Below, piece after piece: positions 33,244-44,900 of a DNA stretch of 64,000 bases (the first letter of the stretch is position 1; each line of letters opens with the position of its first letter). The notes beneath the pieces were generated by a model, which made no database searches, had not been told where the DNA came from, and saw nothing but the letters and a program-made list of their open reading frames with translations. Both the position numbers and the translations under genes were made by a program. This DNA comes from Symsagittifera roscoffensis (lineage: Eukaryota; Xenacoelomorpha; Acoela; Convolutidae), in assembly GCF_963678635.1 (NCBI RefSeq), contig NC_087065.1:45047919-45111918 (forward strand), in the 5' to 3' direction.

Positions 33244-34955
33244 AAATATTGATCTTTCAACAAATCTTTTTTCCAATATTTTCCGATCAGAACACAAATC
33301 CTTATCCCCGCACAGGACCCCAGGACTTATTAAAAACACACTACGATTGTGAAGAAAATGAACAAAAAACACTACACAAATATGCAATAAATCAAGTATC
33401 ACAATGCGAAACAGAACCACAAGCTATAGAAACTACAAATATAATAGCGACACTGTATTCAAAAGCCCGAGCAACTACAGTCGCAGGATATAAATTTACA
33501 GCAACATTTTCCGAAAAGAAAGTACATTGTTCACAAGTGTCAAACGGAAATGAAAACCGACTTGACCACGAATCATTCTACCAAAGTAATATAGAACGAC
33601 TTCTACATCTAAATCCCGATGATTGTAAAACGAACTACTCAGACTAAATATCACAAGAAATAAAAACACCGACAGAAAACAAGTATATTTTCAAGTCTTT
33701 GCCGATTCTGTACATCAAGCAGAACTTGAAAGATATCAAGGACATATAAAACTAGATGAAAAATACCCATACAACGGCGCACACGGAAGATTAACTTATG
33801 ACATGCACGATAAGCACTGGATACCACATATTGGAATAAATCAAACTGCAAAGCAGACACAAAAAATAAAAGATATCAAGAAATAATGTTTTTCGATTGG
33901 AAAATACAACTCGAAAAAATACAACTCACACGAGATTTATCCGACAACACAATGATCTATCAAGGAATTAGATTACCTTGTAAAAACGAACAAGGTTATT
34001 GTGATCCTACAACACGGACACAAGCAACAATTGTTTGGTTTCCCGAAGATACATGCACAACAATTCAAGTAGCAAAAATACACGCTCGAATGATAAAATT
34101 TCACGAAAAATATTTTATAGAATCAATTCCATATGAACAAGTCCATCCGTCATGAAAACAAAGTACTGATTTCCGAAATATCCATAATATAGAAAATAAA
34201 TTAACACGTTTCCAAATATATCAAGAAACAGAAATCGCATGCAAATACAGGAACCCACTTTACAAAACACAATATTCTGAAATACTAGTTGAATACGAAA
34301 AAGGTTTCAACATGACCACTGGAAAAATAAAATTTGACCCTTATGCCACAGGTCACCCTCTAAACGAAGGAACATCATATATACCAGTTAACTTTCAAAA
34401 AAGCAATGGTCAACCTGGTGGAAAAATAAAGCCACCTGACACTAGAAATACACGTTTACAAGAACTATCACTAATGAATAACACTTATTTTGGTAATATC
34501 CACTATGATATTCACTTAGATATGAAGTTAGACTACACGATTAGTCGAATTTTTCAAGAAATGTCACTCTCCGAACTAGAAACACTTCACCAACTATGCG
34601 AATTAGAAAGGTAACAAATCCTACAATCACTCGCACTAGCAGTATTAAAAATACCCTACGCAGGATATTTATTATCGGGAAATAGATCAAATTTTCTAGA
34701 CTACGAAGGAAACATTTTATGGTTTTATACTTGTACCAAAAAAGTATCACCACTATATGTTTTTGAAGATAAACGCTGCTATAAAAGAATCCCTATATTT
34801 TATGAAAATAAGGTTCATTTTGTTGACACACTTTCACGACGAACATATTTTTGGGATACCGCAGTCCCATGTGGATCAGAAAATAGCCACAATGTAGTAC
34901 ATTTGAACCCTGATGAAGATAAATATTATCTTTTTACTCCATACCCTACGTTAAT
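33231..34955 (+). pseudogene. env: Env-like glycoprotein, unit A, truncated
   Basis: Starts MYILKILIFQQIFFPIFSD, a signal-peptide-like start. The ectodomain begins with a Cys-spaced block (HYDCEENEQKTLHKYA, VSQCETEP, AGYKFTATF, KVHCSQVS) and, after a frameshift near 33645, has LPCKNEQGYCDPTTRTQAT and IVWFPEDTCTT. That pattern recalls the glycoproteins of chuvirus-like negative-strand viruses, which invertebrate LTR elements are known to have captured; this is my reading, not a search result. Breaks: TGA at 34153 (CGA in unit B) and TAA at 34612. The unit ends at the duplication junction without a membrane anchor. Confidence 0.65.
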
Positions 34956-35857
34956 AATTTATACCCAACATTACCACAAGAATTAAGTAGAATAAGAAAC
35001 ATTAGTCAAAACCAAAATACAGTTGAAATAAATAGACAAATTTTACATCCACGAAATTTTCAAACCCCCCGAGTTCATTTTAATATACCCCAATCCCCAT
35101 CACCAATTACTCCAGAAAACCCAAATAGCACATTACCAGAAACCCCTACACTTGTTTCACAACGTAGCACCTCAAGTATACCCTCAGATTACTTAAGTTC
35201 AACATCAACATCTGAACAAATACGTGACAATCCCTTTAACCCCCCCAACCAAACATCACGACTACCATATTGGACAACACACTCATTCACACAAGGTGAA
35301 CCAAAGTTAATAAATGACCCAATAGATATTTCTACGGATACAACAACATCATCATCACTACCAGAAACTTTATCACTACCATCAACACCATCAATAAGCC
35401 AGATTTCACCGACGCCTTTCCCCTAAATTTTCCAAATAACCTCGACGCTAGATATCGAGAACAATCATCAACAAATATCCCTTCAAGATTAGATTGGAAC
35501 ACGTTCACAGCACCCCCACCATTATTTGGACAACATCCAGAAAGTAACCGACTCCACAATTGGGCACTCAATAGACTACAATATAGACAAGACATCCACG
35601 AAGACATTCGTGAACATAACATCCAAATACTCCAACAAAATAGTCTACAATTAAATTTCGAAATCACGATTAAACTTAACAACATTGTTCAATATCCTTA
35701 CCCATTAAACCCACCCAATATAACAGCTCAATCGCTACCACCACCATTTATAACAACTGAAGTAATATATAAGTACGACAGATATACCAAAAAGACAATT
35801 GGTTACATCACATTTTATAACCCATACTCAGGATTATCACACACATGTATATTCTAA
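34956..35857 (+). pseudogene. Duplicated 3' half of ORF X (unit B)
   Basis: Second copy of the ORF X Pro/Ser/Thr-rich middle and conserved C-terminal block, created by the tandem duplication. It has no membrane start of its own and carries the same one-base lesion before the C-terminal block. The stop at 35855-35857 overlaps the unit B env start at 35845. Confidence 0.7.
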
Positions 35858-37933
35858 AAATATTGATCTTTCAACAAATCTTTTTTCCAATATTTTCCGA
35901 TCAGAACACAAATCCTTATCCCCGCACAGGACCCCAGGACTTATTAAAAACACACTACGATTGTGAAGAAAATGAACAAAAAACACTACACAAATATGCA
36001 ATAAATCATGTATCACAATGCGAAACAGAACCACAAGCTATAGAAACTACAAATATAATAGCGACACTGTATTCAAAAGCCCGAGCAACTACAGTCGCAG
36101 GATATAAATTTACAGCAACATTTTCCGAAAAGAAAGTACATTGTTCACAAGTGTCAAACGGAAATGAAAACCGACTTGACCACGAATCATTCTACCAAAG
36201 TAATATAGAACGACTTCTACATCTAAATCCCGATGATTGTAAAACGAACTACTCAGACTAAATATCACAAGAAATAAAAACACCGACAGAAAACAAGTAT
36301 ATTTTCAAGTCTTTGCCGATTCTGTACATCAAGCAGAACTTGAAAGATATCAAGGACATATAAAACTAGATGAAAAATACCCATACAACGGCGCACACGG
36401 AAGATTAACTTATGACATGCACGATAAGCACTGGATACCACATATTGGAATAAATCAAACTGCAAAGCAGACACAAAAAATAAAGGATATCAAGAAATAA
36501 TGTTTTTCGATTGGAAAATACAACTCGAAAAAATACAACTCACACGAGATTTATCCGACAACACAATGATCTATCAAGGAATTAGATTACCTTGTAAAAA
36601 CGAACAAGGTTATTGTGATCCTACAACACGGACACAAGCAACAATTGTTTGGTTTCCCGAAGATACATGCACAACATTTCAAGTAGCAAAAATACACGCT
36701 CGAATGATAAAATTTCACGAAAAATATTTTATAGAATCAATTCCATATGAACAAGTCCATCCGTCACGAAAACAAAGTACTGATTTCCGAAATATCCATA
36801 ATATAGAAAATAAATTAACACGTTTCCAAATATATCAAGAAACAGAAATCGCATGCAAATACAGGAACCCACTTTACAAAACACAATATTCTGAAATACT
36901 AGTTGAATACGAAAAAGGTTTCAACATGACCACTGGAAAAATAAAATTTGACCCTTATGCCACAGGTCACCCTCTAAACGAAGGAATATCATATATACCA
37001 GTTAACTTTCAAAAAAGCAATGGTCAACCTGGTGGAAAAATAAAGCCACCTGACACTAGAAATACACGTTTACAAGAACTATCACTAATGAATAACACTT
37101 ATTTTGGTAATATCCACTATGATATTCACTTAGATATGAAGTTAGACTACACGATTAGTCGAATTTTTCAAGAAATGTCACTCTCCGAACTAGAAACACT
37201 TCACCAACTATGCGAATTAGAAAGGTAACAAATCCTACAATCACTCGCACTAGCAGTATTAAAAATACCCTACGCAGGATATTTATTATCGGGAAATAGA
37301 TCAAATTTTCTAGACTACGAAGGAAACATTTTATGGTTTTATACTTGTACCAAAAAAGTATCACCACTATATGTTTTTGAAGATAAACGCTGCTATAAAA
37401 GAATCCCTATATTTTATGAAAATAAGGTTCATTTTGTTGACACACTTTCACGACGAACATATTTTTGGGATACCGCAGTCCCATGTGGATCAGAAAATAG
37501 CCACAATGTAGTACATTTGAACCCTGATGAAGATAAATATTATCTTTTTACTCCATACCCTACGTTAATGCAATCACTCAAAAAAATTTTACCCGAAAGC
37601 ATCAGAGCTATTGCTCGTAATCCAAATATTGATTTACAATCAATTGGAATATATTCAAAATCAGATATCCAACACCACATTAGAACACAACAATTCCAAG
37701 AATTATTAACACAAATGGACACTATACAAAGACAATCAATTGATCAGAATTTACGAAAATTTGCCGAAACCGCAGGATTTGCAGATATTTATACACAAGA
37801 TTATAGCGGATATTTTAAAGACATTAAAGACTATATATATCTAAACGGTGCAAAATACAGACCACAAGATATTTCTCCTAGGATGGCCCTAATACATCTT
37901 AGAAAAATTAACTATCCTATACGCAATGTTTAA
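35845..37933 (+). pseudogene. env: Env-like glycoprotein, unit B
   Basis: The env copy that continues into the 3' genes. Frames: 35845-36261 (signal peptide and first Cys block), a frameshifted stretch, 36500-37228 (242 codons, including the CDPTTRTQAT and WFPEDTC motifs and FDPYATGHPLNEG), a TAA at 37226 where copy 2 has ACA, then SLALAVLKIPYAGYLLSG, LWFYTCTKKVSPLYVF, TYFWDTAVPCGS and 37517-37933. Without lesions it would be a secreted or surface ectodomain of several hundred residues. A deletion near 37880 removes sequence present in copy 2 just before the membrane-anchor frame. Env would allow particle exit or infection, as in errantiviruses and retroviruses. Family assignment as for unit A. 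Confidence 0.68.
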
Positions 37934-38405
37934 CTTTATAGGATTTCTTTTTTCACTTTTAAAAGGAATCTATAACACATGCGCTATACACACACAAGTA
38001 AATAGACAAGAAAGTGTAGCACGCATACTATTTGCAGGATTTTTTGGAATTTTTTCTTCATCAATAAACAAAATTTTTCTAGACGCACAAATAAAAGAAT
38101 ATAATACAAAAATAGCGACAAGACAAAACACGTACGACGAAGAACATAAAAACATAGAAGTAACACCTACCGCACCACAGTTGCCACCCCTACCACATAA
38201 CCATCCATTATCCTTAGTCCCACGTAATTTCCGAAACCTAGAAATAACACATAACCCAAATTTTAGACCAAATATATCACAAAGTCCCATACAACATATA
38301 ATGACACATCATTCACAAGATGATAATACATATGAACAAATTATAGAACAGCCTCATACCACCGTTTTTCAGTCTCAAAATAATCATTTTTTTAGCTCAC
38401 GATGA
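37926..38405 (+). CDS. ORF Y: membrane segment plus Pro-rich tail (159 aa; env anchor or separate protein)
   Basis: 159 codons, intact and of identical length in copy 2 (61840-62319). N-terminus hydrophobic (MFNFIGFLFSLLKGIY), then a short polar part with a Cys, a second hydrophobic run (ARILFAGFFGIFSSSINKIF), a charged helix-like stretch (DAQIKEYNTKIATRQNTYDE) and a Pro/Gln/His-rich tail. It could be the transmembrane and cytoplasmic end of env, because in-frame hydrophobic codons continue upstream of the ATG. Yet it is out of frame with the env ectodomain in both copies, by different offsets. The TGA overlaps the ORF Z ATG as ATGA (38402-38405), in both copies. Confidence 0.6.
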   Translation: MFNFIGFLFSLLKGIYNTCAIHTQVNRQESVARILFAGFFGIFSSSINKIFLDAQIKEYNTKIATRQNTYDEEHKNIEVTPTAPQLPPLPHNHPLSLVPRNFRNLEITHNPNFRPNISQSPIQHIMTHHSQDDNTYEQIIEQPHTTVFQSQNNHFFSSR

Positions 38406-40204
38406 GCCGACAACTTGGATCCCTACACCGCTCAAATTCCCACCCAACCAACCTCCACGCTCCATTCCAAATAATCCCACTTTTTGCTTTCCCACCACCC
38501 AATTTCCCAACTATTAAAATATCATCAAGCACGAATTCGGATACTAACTCAGATATTTCAGTTTTATACTCCATCTCACAACTTAATAACTCTAATATAG
38601 AAACCCCTGACGAATTTGCAGACTCCGAACCATCTCCATCCAATAAATTTCAAACCCAATCCTCAGTTTTTTCAAAACCCCTTTTCAACCAATCCCAACA
38701 AATAATTCACTTCCATCCGTTTCCACTCCTTCTTATGCTTCGCAAGTAACCCCAACCTACTCTCCATTTCATTCTGACCGATCATCTAATAATTCTCCAG
38801 ATACCCCCCAAATTTCCAAGGAACTCGATAATTTTATCACCCTACAACAACAGTTAATACACCCTCACCATACATCAAATTTCATCCACAATAGAATCCT
38901 CAAATCCACCTACTCCTACACCCTCCTCAGCTTACACTGCATCATTAGCACAATCATCCACATCCACCGAAACCTCGAATAGCACTCACCGAGCTTATCG
39001 CACTTTTAAACGAAAATTCCCGAATCACCCGTTCCCGACCAAACCCGGAACAGCCTGCGAATATATTAATCACCCACAACACACCAACACGAAAGACTTT
39101 CTAGTAATCACTTTACCCTCATTCCCACAATATACATTAAACACACCTAACGACACTAACGACACACGTAGTTATGTAGTTGAACATGTTTTAATGCCCA
39201 CACTTCACTGGACAGCATATTACCATTTTACTAATCCCCTTTGCCTGCCACTATCTAGTACTCATGACGATATAGAAAAGAATAAAGATATGCTATATAG
39301 ACTCACCACAACACTAACACCTAGACAATTTACTTATATAGGATATAAAAAATTACTAAAAACATTCACTGCACCTCGTGCAAACGAATTTACAATAGAA
39401 TATTACGACCATAATATCATCCGAACTAATCAAGACCAATTTCTAGATGACGACCGCTTCGCTAACCCACAACTAACAGAAAACTTTTTTATCAAAACGT
39501 CATATGTATTCACACTTAATATTTTTGATAGAAAATATGATCACATCATTTCTGAAGCACTAAATGATATTCAAGCTTACGAAAGTTTTAAAGACAAATT
39601 TCAGTTATTTTCACTAATCTTTCACTTCATTGCACCACATGAACGCGATTTGCACTGTTCACACGACATTATGTTACGCACTAAACAGACTCATACAAAT
39701 ACATACTATCGCTTCATACAAAATCATTTTGATTTACATACTCCATCAAGACAACCACACCATCGTTTTCAATTTCTTAACTCGAAGTACACTTCACCAT
39801 TTTTTCTTAATTCCACTTATTGCATCAAGGTTACTAACCTCCACGGCATCCTCCGCAATTATGACCCAGTAACACAAACGTATATATTTTGTCCCATCAC
39901 GAAGACCTTTAACGCCGAAGAATCCAGACCCTTCCTTATCCCACATGAATTTATCCAGCCTATAGAAATCCCAATATTAGAATTTATTCACAATACTAAA
40001 TATAATCACAAAATATATAACTTCATTCAAAACACACCTTATGAGTTTGCAGTAGGCACCGAAGAACTAAAAACCATTAAAGCACTTCAATTGCTTTGGC
40101 CACTGCTTCAAACTAAAAACATCATCCGTATACTGGCAAAATTACTAACAACATCGGACATGATACACGACATCTTCCCCCACGGCTTTTTCCCAGACGA
40201 CTAA
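38402..40204 (+). pseudogene. ORF Z: unrecognised protein of about 600 codons, copy 1 (frameshifted)
   Basis: Starts MSRQLGSLHRSNSHP at the ATGA overlap with ORF Y. The first 200 or so residues are Ser/Thr/Pro-rich and look disordered. A frameshift near 38700-38860 interrupts; the frame reopens and from 39194 runs 336 codons to TAA at 40202. The C-terminal half is compact and conserved: LMPTLHWTAYYHFTNPLCLP, FIKTSYVFTLNIFDRKYDH, SHDIMLRTKQTHTNTYYRF, YDPVTQTYIFCPITKTFN, IHDIFPHGFFPDD. No signal peptide or membrane segment. I recognise no family. It does not resemble a typical retroviral accessory gene. Confidence 0.65.
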
Positions 40205-40207
40205 CAG

Positions 40208-40292
40208 GTAAGTATAATTTAAAAGTATTCTTACCTAATAAATTTAAATTAGTACTAACCATTCTTTATTCATGTTTCTTTTCCATTTTTAG
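40208..40292 (+). other. Short intron-like segment just after ORF Z
   Basis: Three bases after the ORF Z stop comes CAG/GTAAGTAT (donor at 40208). TACTAAC follows at 40253-40259, then a pyrimidine-rich tract ending TTTTCCATTTTTAG at 40292. Donor, branch site and acceptor are all consensus, giving an 85-bp intron in the 3' untranslated region. Confidence 0.65.
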
Positions 40293-41807
40293 TCTTCATA
40301 CCACAATCATCTGCAAAAAACAGAAAGGAAAAATAAAAAATAAATTTGTTAAAATTCTTCTTAACTTCATTAATATTTTGCACAAGATAATATAATAAAA
40401 TTTATACCAAATGTAATAAATTAATTTATAAATTGTTTCCCCATAAAGCAGTAAATTTAATTACGATGAAAATTTACAACTTTAAGTTTTCCCAAAAAGC
40501 AGTAAATTTGAAATTCTATGTAATAAATTGATAAAATGAAAATGCAGTACTAACCTTTTGATATTTTCATTCACTCGCACAAGAATTCTATCCAAACTCG
40601 CACAGCTCGCCCACGAAGAATTGTTTAAATAATGATTTTAAGTTTCAAGTTTTCACACTCAACAACTCTAACACACGATAACAAGTTTCAAACTTTCCTC
40701 TAAGCCGGTTGGAAAGGAATTATATACTAAACCAAACTAACCAACGCAGCTTACTAAACACCACGAATCATAAAATAACAGCATGACTAAGAAAAGAAAA
40801 CCAACGGTACCCAAACCGGATTAACCCAGTTTAAAACTGGATAATTTATTCTTTTGAAGACTATTATAAAGTCTAAGAAAGAAAGAAAAAAACACAAAAA
40901 AGTCAAAAGACAAGCCCATAACAAAAACAATTTGATTTTTGAAAAAAGGACACAACCAAAGAAACATAAGAAAGACCAACACAAACCCAACATAAAACGT
41001 TATCACATAAAAGGACCTCTCAAAGAAACCGCACGAAACCATACTCCCACTCCTGGCCTAACCCACCAGAGAGGACGTCCTGAGCATGCTCTATAGCCGG
41101 CCTAACCCACCGCGCTACATCCACGCTTTGTGACCACACTTGTATTTTTAATAAGAGGTACTCAAGGGTGAGTATCTCTTCAAAATAACAGAACTAAAAC
41201 AAAATGCTTTTGTGAAAACAACTAACTAAATTCATAATTAAAAAACCAAACTAATAAAAATTTTATAAAAAGTAAATCATACCTTGCAGTATATAGATCA
41301 ACACACAACAACAAAGACGAACATCCAAAGACAAAATGATCCCATTACACTCGAACAAGAATGGCTAACCACAACCGATATGCCGTCCACAATCACAACT
41401 CAAAGGATTTAGAGTACGACTTGACTTCGCAGAAAAGGACTTCATTGAACTAGACCAATGACCACCTCGATGTTCAAGTATACGTACAGATCCGAGTTAC
41501 AAGGCATCCCTTCCACACACAATCTCCACGCCATTCCCAGACGAGGTTGAACACAAAACAAGTTCTCTACATAATACAGAAAAACCCGTCATAGCAAACC
41601 ATTTTGAAATCAGATTGATTTCATTGGGAAACACAGTCGTTGTCACAAAACGACACAACGATTGATGTTTCTAACTCCAGCGTCCTGGAACTTCTCCAAC
41701 AAGAGGAACCGGACAAGAATACGATGTTCGCCGAATACCAACGTTCATCATCCATCCTTTGAGTTGCAGAGAGATAATTCTAAAAAACTCTGTAAAACCC
41801 GGATGAG
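40293..41807 (+). other. 3' region of copy 1 between ORF Z and the right terminal repeat
   Basis: AT-rich, with several AATAAA signals (40338-40530), and a second TACTAAC at 40548-40554 followed by a pyrimidine-rich stretch. On the minus strand near 41110-41060, GTAGCGCGGTGGGTTAGG resembles a tRNA A-box, a possible tRNA-derived SINE remnant. From about 41370 to 41660 one frame stays open except for one TGA (FRVRLDFAEKDFIELDQ, then KASLPHTISTPFPDEVEH); its origin is unknown. No polypurine tract is visible before 41808. Copy 2 leaves the window before this region, so conservation cannot be judged. Confidence 0.45.
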
Positions 41808-41941
41808 TGGAACCTGATCTAAACTATATTTTATGATTGGATAAATTGGATATTTTACCATTGTAAAGTATTTAATATTAACCAATCATAATCCATCTAA
41901 CTAACAACCCACTTATTTGTAAGTGCTGAAATTACTTGTAA
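41808..41941 (+). repeat. Right terminal repeat of copy 1 (134 bp)
   Basis: Matches 21518-21651 with three differences. The match stops inside the hairpin, four bases into its second arm, after which unrelated sequence begins (ATTACTTTAAAAAAGG). It may be a complete short LTR or a truncated longer one. Confidence 0.78.
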
Positions 41942-44900
41942 ATTACTTTAAAAAAGGTGTTGTCAAAAGGAAACTATAAATTAGAATGCAAATAAGAGAT
42001 TTTTAACTGTTTGTTGGGTGAAAAAATTAGAAATAACTGAAAAAAGCGAGCCGGCTTATCCGTGGTAAATTTAACTATGTTTATTCTTCACCGGCTATTT
42101 GAATTTGTGTATTCTTCTTTTAATCTCTTATCCTTTTTATCATCAGGAGACAGTTTTTCTGTTTTTATTGATTTCTGATCTTGTTAAATCAAACTTTAAT
42201 TAGCTGAGGTAACTCAAAGTATTTTTACCTGCCTTCGTTACTTAATATTTAGAGCAGTCGGGGTTCCCCTATTCTCAAAGCGAAAATAGTAGACACACTC
42301 GCCTGACGGGCATCGTGGACAACTATTAGTTTCCTGTGATCATTCGTTGAACTTTAGTAATAGTCTTGGGCTCTTCTCAAAAATTGTAAAACTTAAAGAA
42401 CAAAAACTTAATGAAAATGAAGGAACAAAACAGTTTAGAAACAGTTTAGAACGTTCGATTAGATGTTTAAAATATCTTGTTTGGTCCTTCATTTGAAATC
42501 TAATTCAAAAGTTAAGTTACAAAAAGTATTCTTATCGTAATTTATAAACAAATCTGAAATTGAAAAGAATCCACTCCACTGTTATGTAAAAAGGTAAATA
42601 GGTACTGTGTTAACATCTTTCGAGGTATGAAGTGATCAAAGTTACTCACAAATTCGAAGCATCAAATTTACTTCAAAGACTACTTCAAGAAACAAAAACG
42701 TTTTTCTTACGAAACGTTATTTGATTTTTAATTCAAAAAAAATTTTCAAAGTTTTTTTTGTTCTATTAAACCGTAAGCGGAGATGTAATACGCGTTTTAT
42801 AGAAATTGTTCCAATAACAATTGAGGCATATTTTTTTATCTGAATATTTTTTGTCTTATGCGGCAAAATATATCACTTTAGACTTTGCATAGCGAGTGGG
42901 GGGTGATTTTTGAGAAACAAACCTCAAAAAAAACTAAATTAATTTGTTTTTTTTTGAAAATTTAATCCGTTTTTTTTCAAAGGTTGTTTGGTGTACTTTT
43001 AACTTTATTTTATGCAGAATTTAACGCTGTGTTTTGCATTGCTAATGAGAGGATGGTTTTGGGCAAAAATCTCAAATTGAAAAGTTCACTATTTTTTTTA
43101 AAATGCGTTTTGTTCTTATTAAATTTTGCTCAATGCAAAAAAAAAATTTATACTTTGCATCGTGATTGGTTGCATAGTTTTGGAAAAAACTCAAAGAAAA
43201 AATATTTTTTACAAAAAATTAATTTCTTAGAAAGCGAAATTTATTCCATGGAACTTAAAAAGCAGTCGGGACATTCAGAGCTTCACGAGCAGTCTCTGGT
43301 TTTCTATGGTCTTCAGTAATTTTCTATGGCTTTTAGTAGCCTGTCAATATAATCTTTTTTATTTTCAGGAAAAAGCGTGATCCCTCAAAACGAGACGAGC
43401 GAAGATACTTCTCCCAAATTTTCAGGTATACCCTCGGAAGTTGAAGGTTTTTTTTCAGTAGGCAGTGTTTTGCTGCAGTCAGTATCAATGTTTTCACAAT
43501 AAGCCTTCCTTGCATTTTCCATTTTTTTGTTTGTGGTTTCAGTTTAGTTTGCGCAAAGAGCATTTGAGAGACGTAGCAAATCTCGGTTTATCGTGAGATA
43601 AGTTAAAATAACAGTCTTTCCTATTTCTAGCCGCTCTGCCATTTCGGTAAACTCGCCTCTTCCCTTTAACAAGCCATCTTCCGATGGCAGAAGACTTGGT
43701 TTCCGCCTCATTGCTTACCTCAACGTGCCCGTTTTGGTGCCAGATCTAGGCTGTTACAGTTCCAGTATAAGCTATGAAAATGGCAATTTGGAGATTAGTT
43801 GAATTCAATTCTTAGTTTAGTGTCCATCTGGGGTTGTTGAGAGGCTTACCAGGGATCCTTTTAGTGGGAAAAAAATCGGAAAAAAAAACCCGGAGGATAT
43901 ATTTAAATATATAGGACCTTGAATGTGTTCAAAACCCAGTTTTGTGATTTCCTGTCTAACAGGGCTGATGAAAGATTTTTTGCTAGTTCCGTGACAACAG
44001 AGACAGCGCGATCGATGGTACTCGTCAAAAGAGAAACCTTACGTTCTTGTGCCCTACTGGTGGCACCAACATCGACCACTTCAACACATTCGCAGTCGAA
44101 AAAATTCATCGCAATTTTTTAGAGCAGGACCCAGACGGCGTTACCAATGACTCTGCTCAGTCATTTTATCATCCATGAGTTATTGCTACTCAGCGTACGC
44201 TGCCATATTTTAATTTCTCACATTTGAATAAAAAGTTGTACAGATTGTGTTTTTTTATTTAAAAGGCAAATACAAAAGTCAATCATTTCATTTCTAGAAA
44301 CGCAGTTTTACTTTGCACAAAATCTTTATAAACATTTCAGGCTTTCAGATGCTTCAACGCACAATTACAAGTCTCCTCCAGGTTCTTTTTTACTTTTTTG
44401 ATCCCGGCTTTAGTCCAAAATTTTACCCAAATTGTTACCCGATCTCGAAACGCTCGATATCAAGAAAGTTTCCTTTAATTTTGTCTTCGGTTGATCCAAC
44501 GAAACAAATTCTCTTTCTTTGCAGAGCAGTCGCAACAACAAACGTCGGGCGATCCTTCCAGACCTTAAGAGCAATCCGTTATTTTTCAAGGGAAAGAGCA
44601 AATCTCTTTCAATCGGTGAATCATCAATTTCGAAAAAAGATGAGTGTCAACTGCGCAAATTCGTGGAACTTTGTTGACTGTTCTGTTGACCGCTAGTAGT
44701 TCGGCGGGTGTTCAATCAAAAAACTCCATCCTGCAACCTCTAGGCAACTGCATTCCGACTTATTCTTACAACCGATCCTCAAAAGGCATCATTAAAACAA
44801 ACGCTTTAAAGGCTGAATTCAGCAGCAACTTTAAAGTATAGTGACAGACAGCAACAGGCATCTAGCAATCCACTTGTAAGTTAGAAGCAACTTTGCTCCT

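Larger units (their letters stand above)
32342..37569 (+). repeat. 2,614-bp tandem duplication inside copy 1
   Basis: Unit A 32342-34955 is followed directly by unit B 34956-37569, offset exactly 2,614. I count about eight base differences, so identity is near 99.7%. The junction has 2 bp (AT) of microhomology: ..CCTACGTTA/AT/AATTTATACC... It repeats the second half of ORF X and most of env. Copy 2 has only one such unit. Confidence 0.92.
21518..41941 (+). mobile_element. Giant env-bearing Ty3/gypsy-like retroelement, copy 1
   Basis: About 20.4 kb between two direct 134-bp terminal repeats that differ at three positions. Order: leader, ORF A, gag, protease, RT, RNase H, integrase with GPY/F module, non-coding spacer, ORF X, env, ORF Y, ORF Z, 3' region with an intron-like segment. 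A collinear second copy starts at 47160 in the same orientation. Compared with that copy this one has lost about 600 bp across RNase H and the linker to integrase, has a Tyr in place of the RT motif A Asp, carries many stops, and has a 2,614-bp tandem duplication, which explains part of the length. No target duplication was found; the right terminal repeat may be truncated. Confidence 0.88.

Noticed and set aside
40821-41042. Minus-strand hydrophobic frames of about 70 codons
   Set aside because: Arise opposite a Lys/Asn-rich A-rich stretch; phase and composition are those of a shadow frame.
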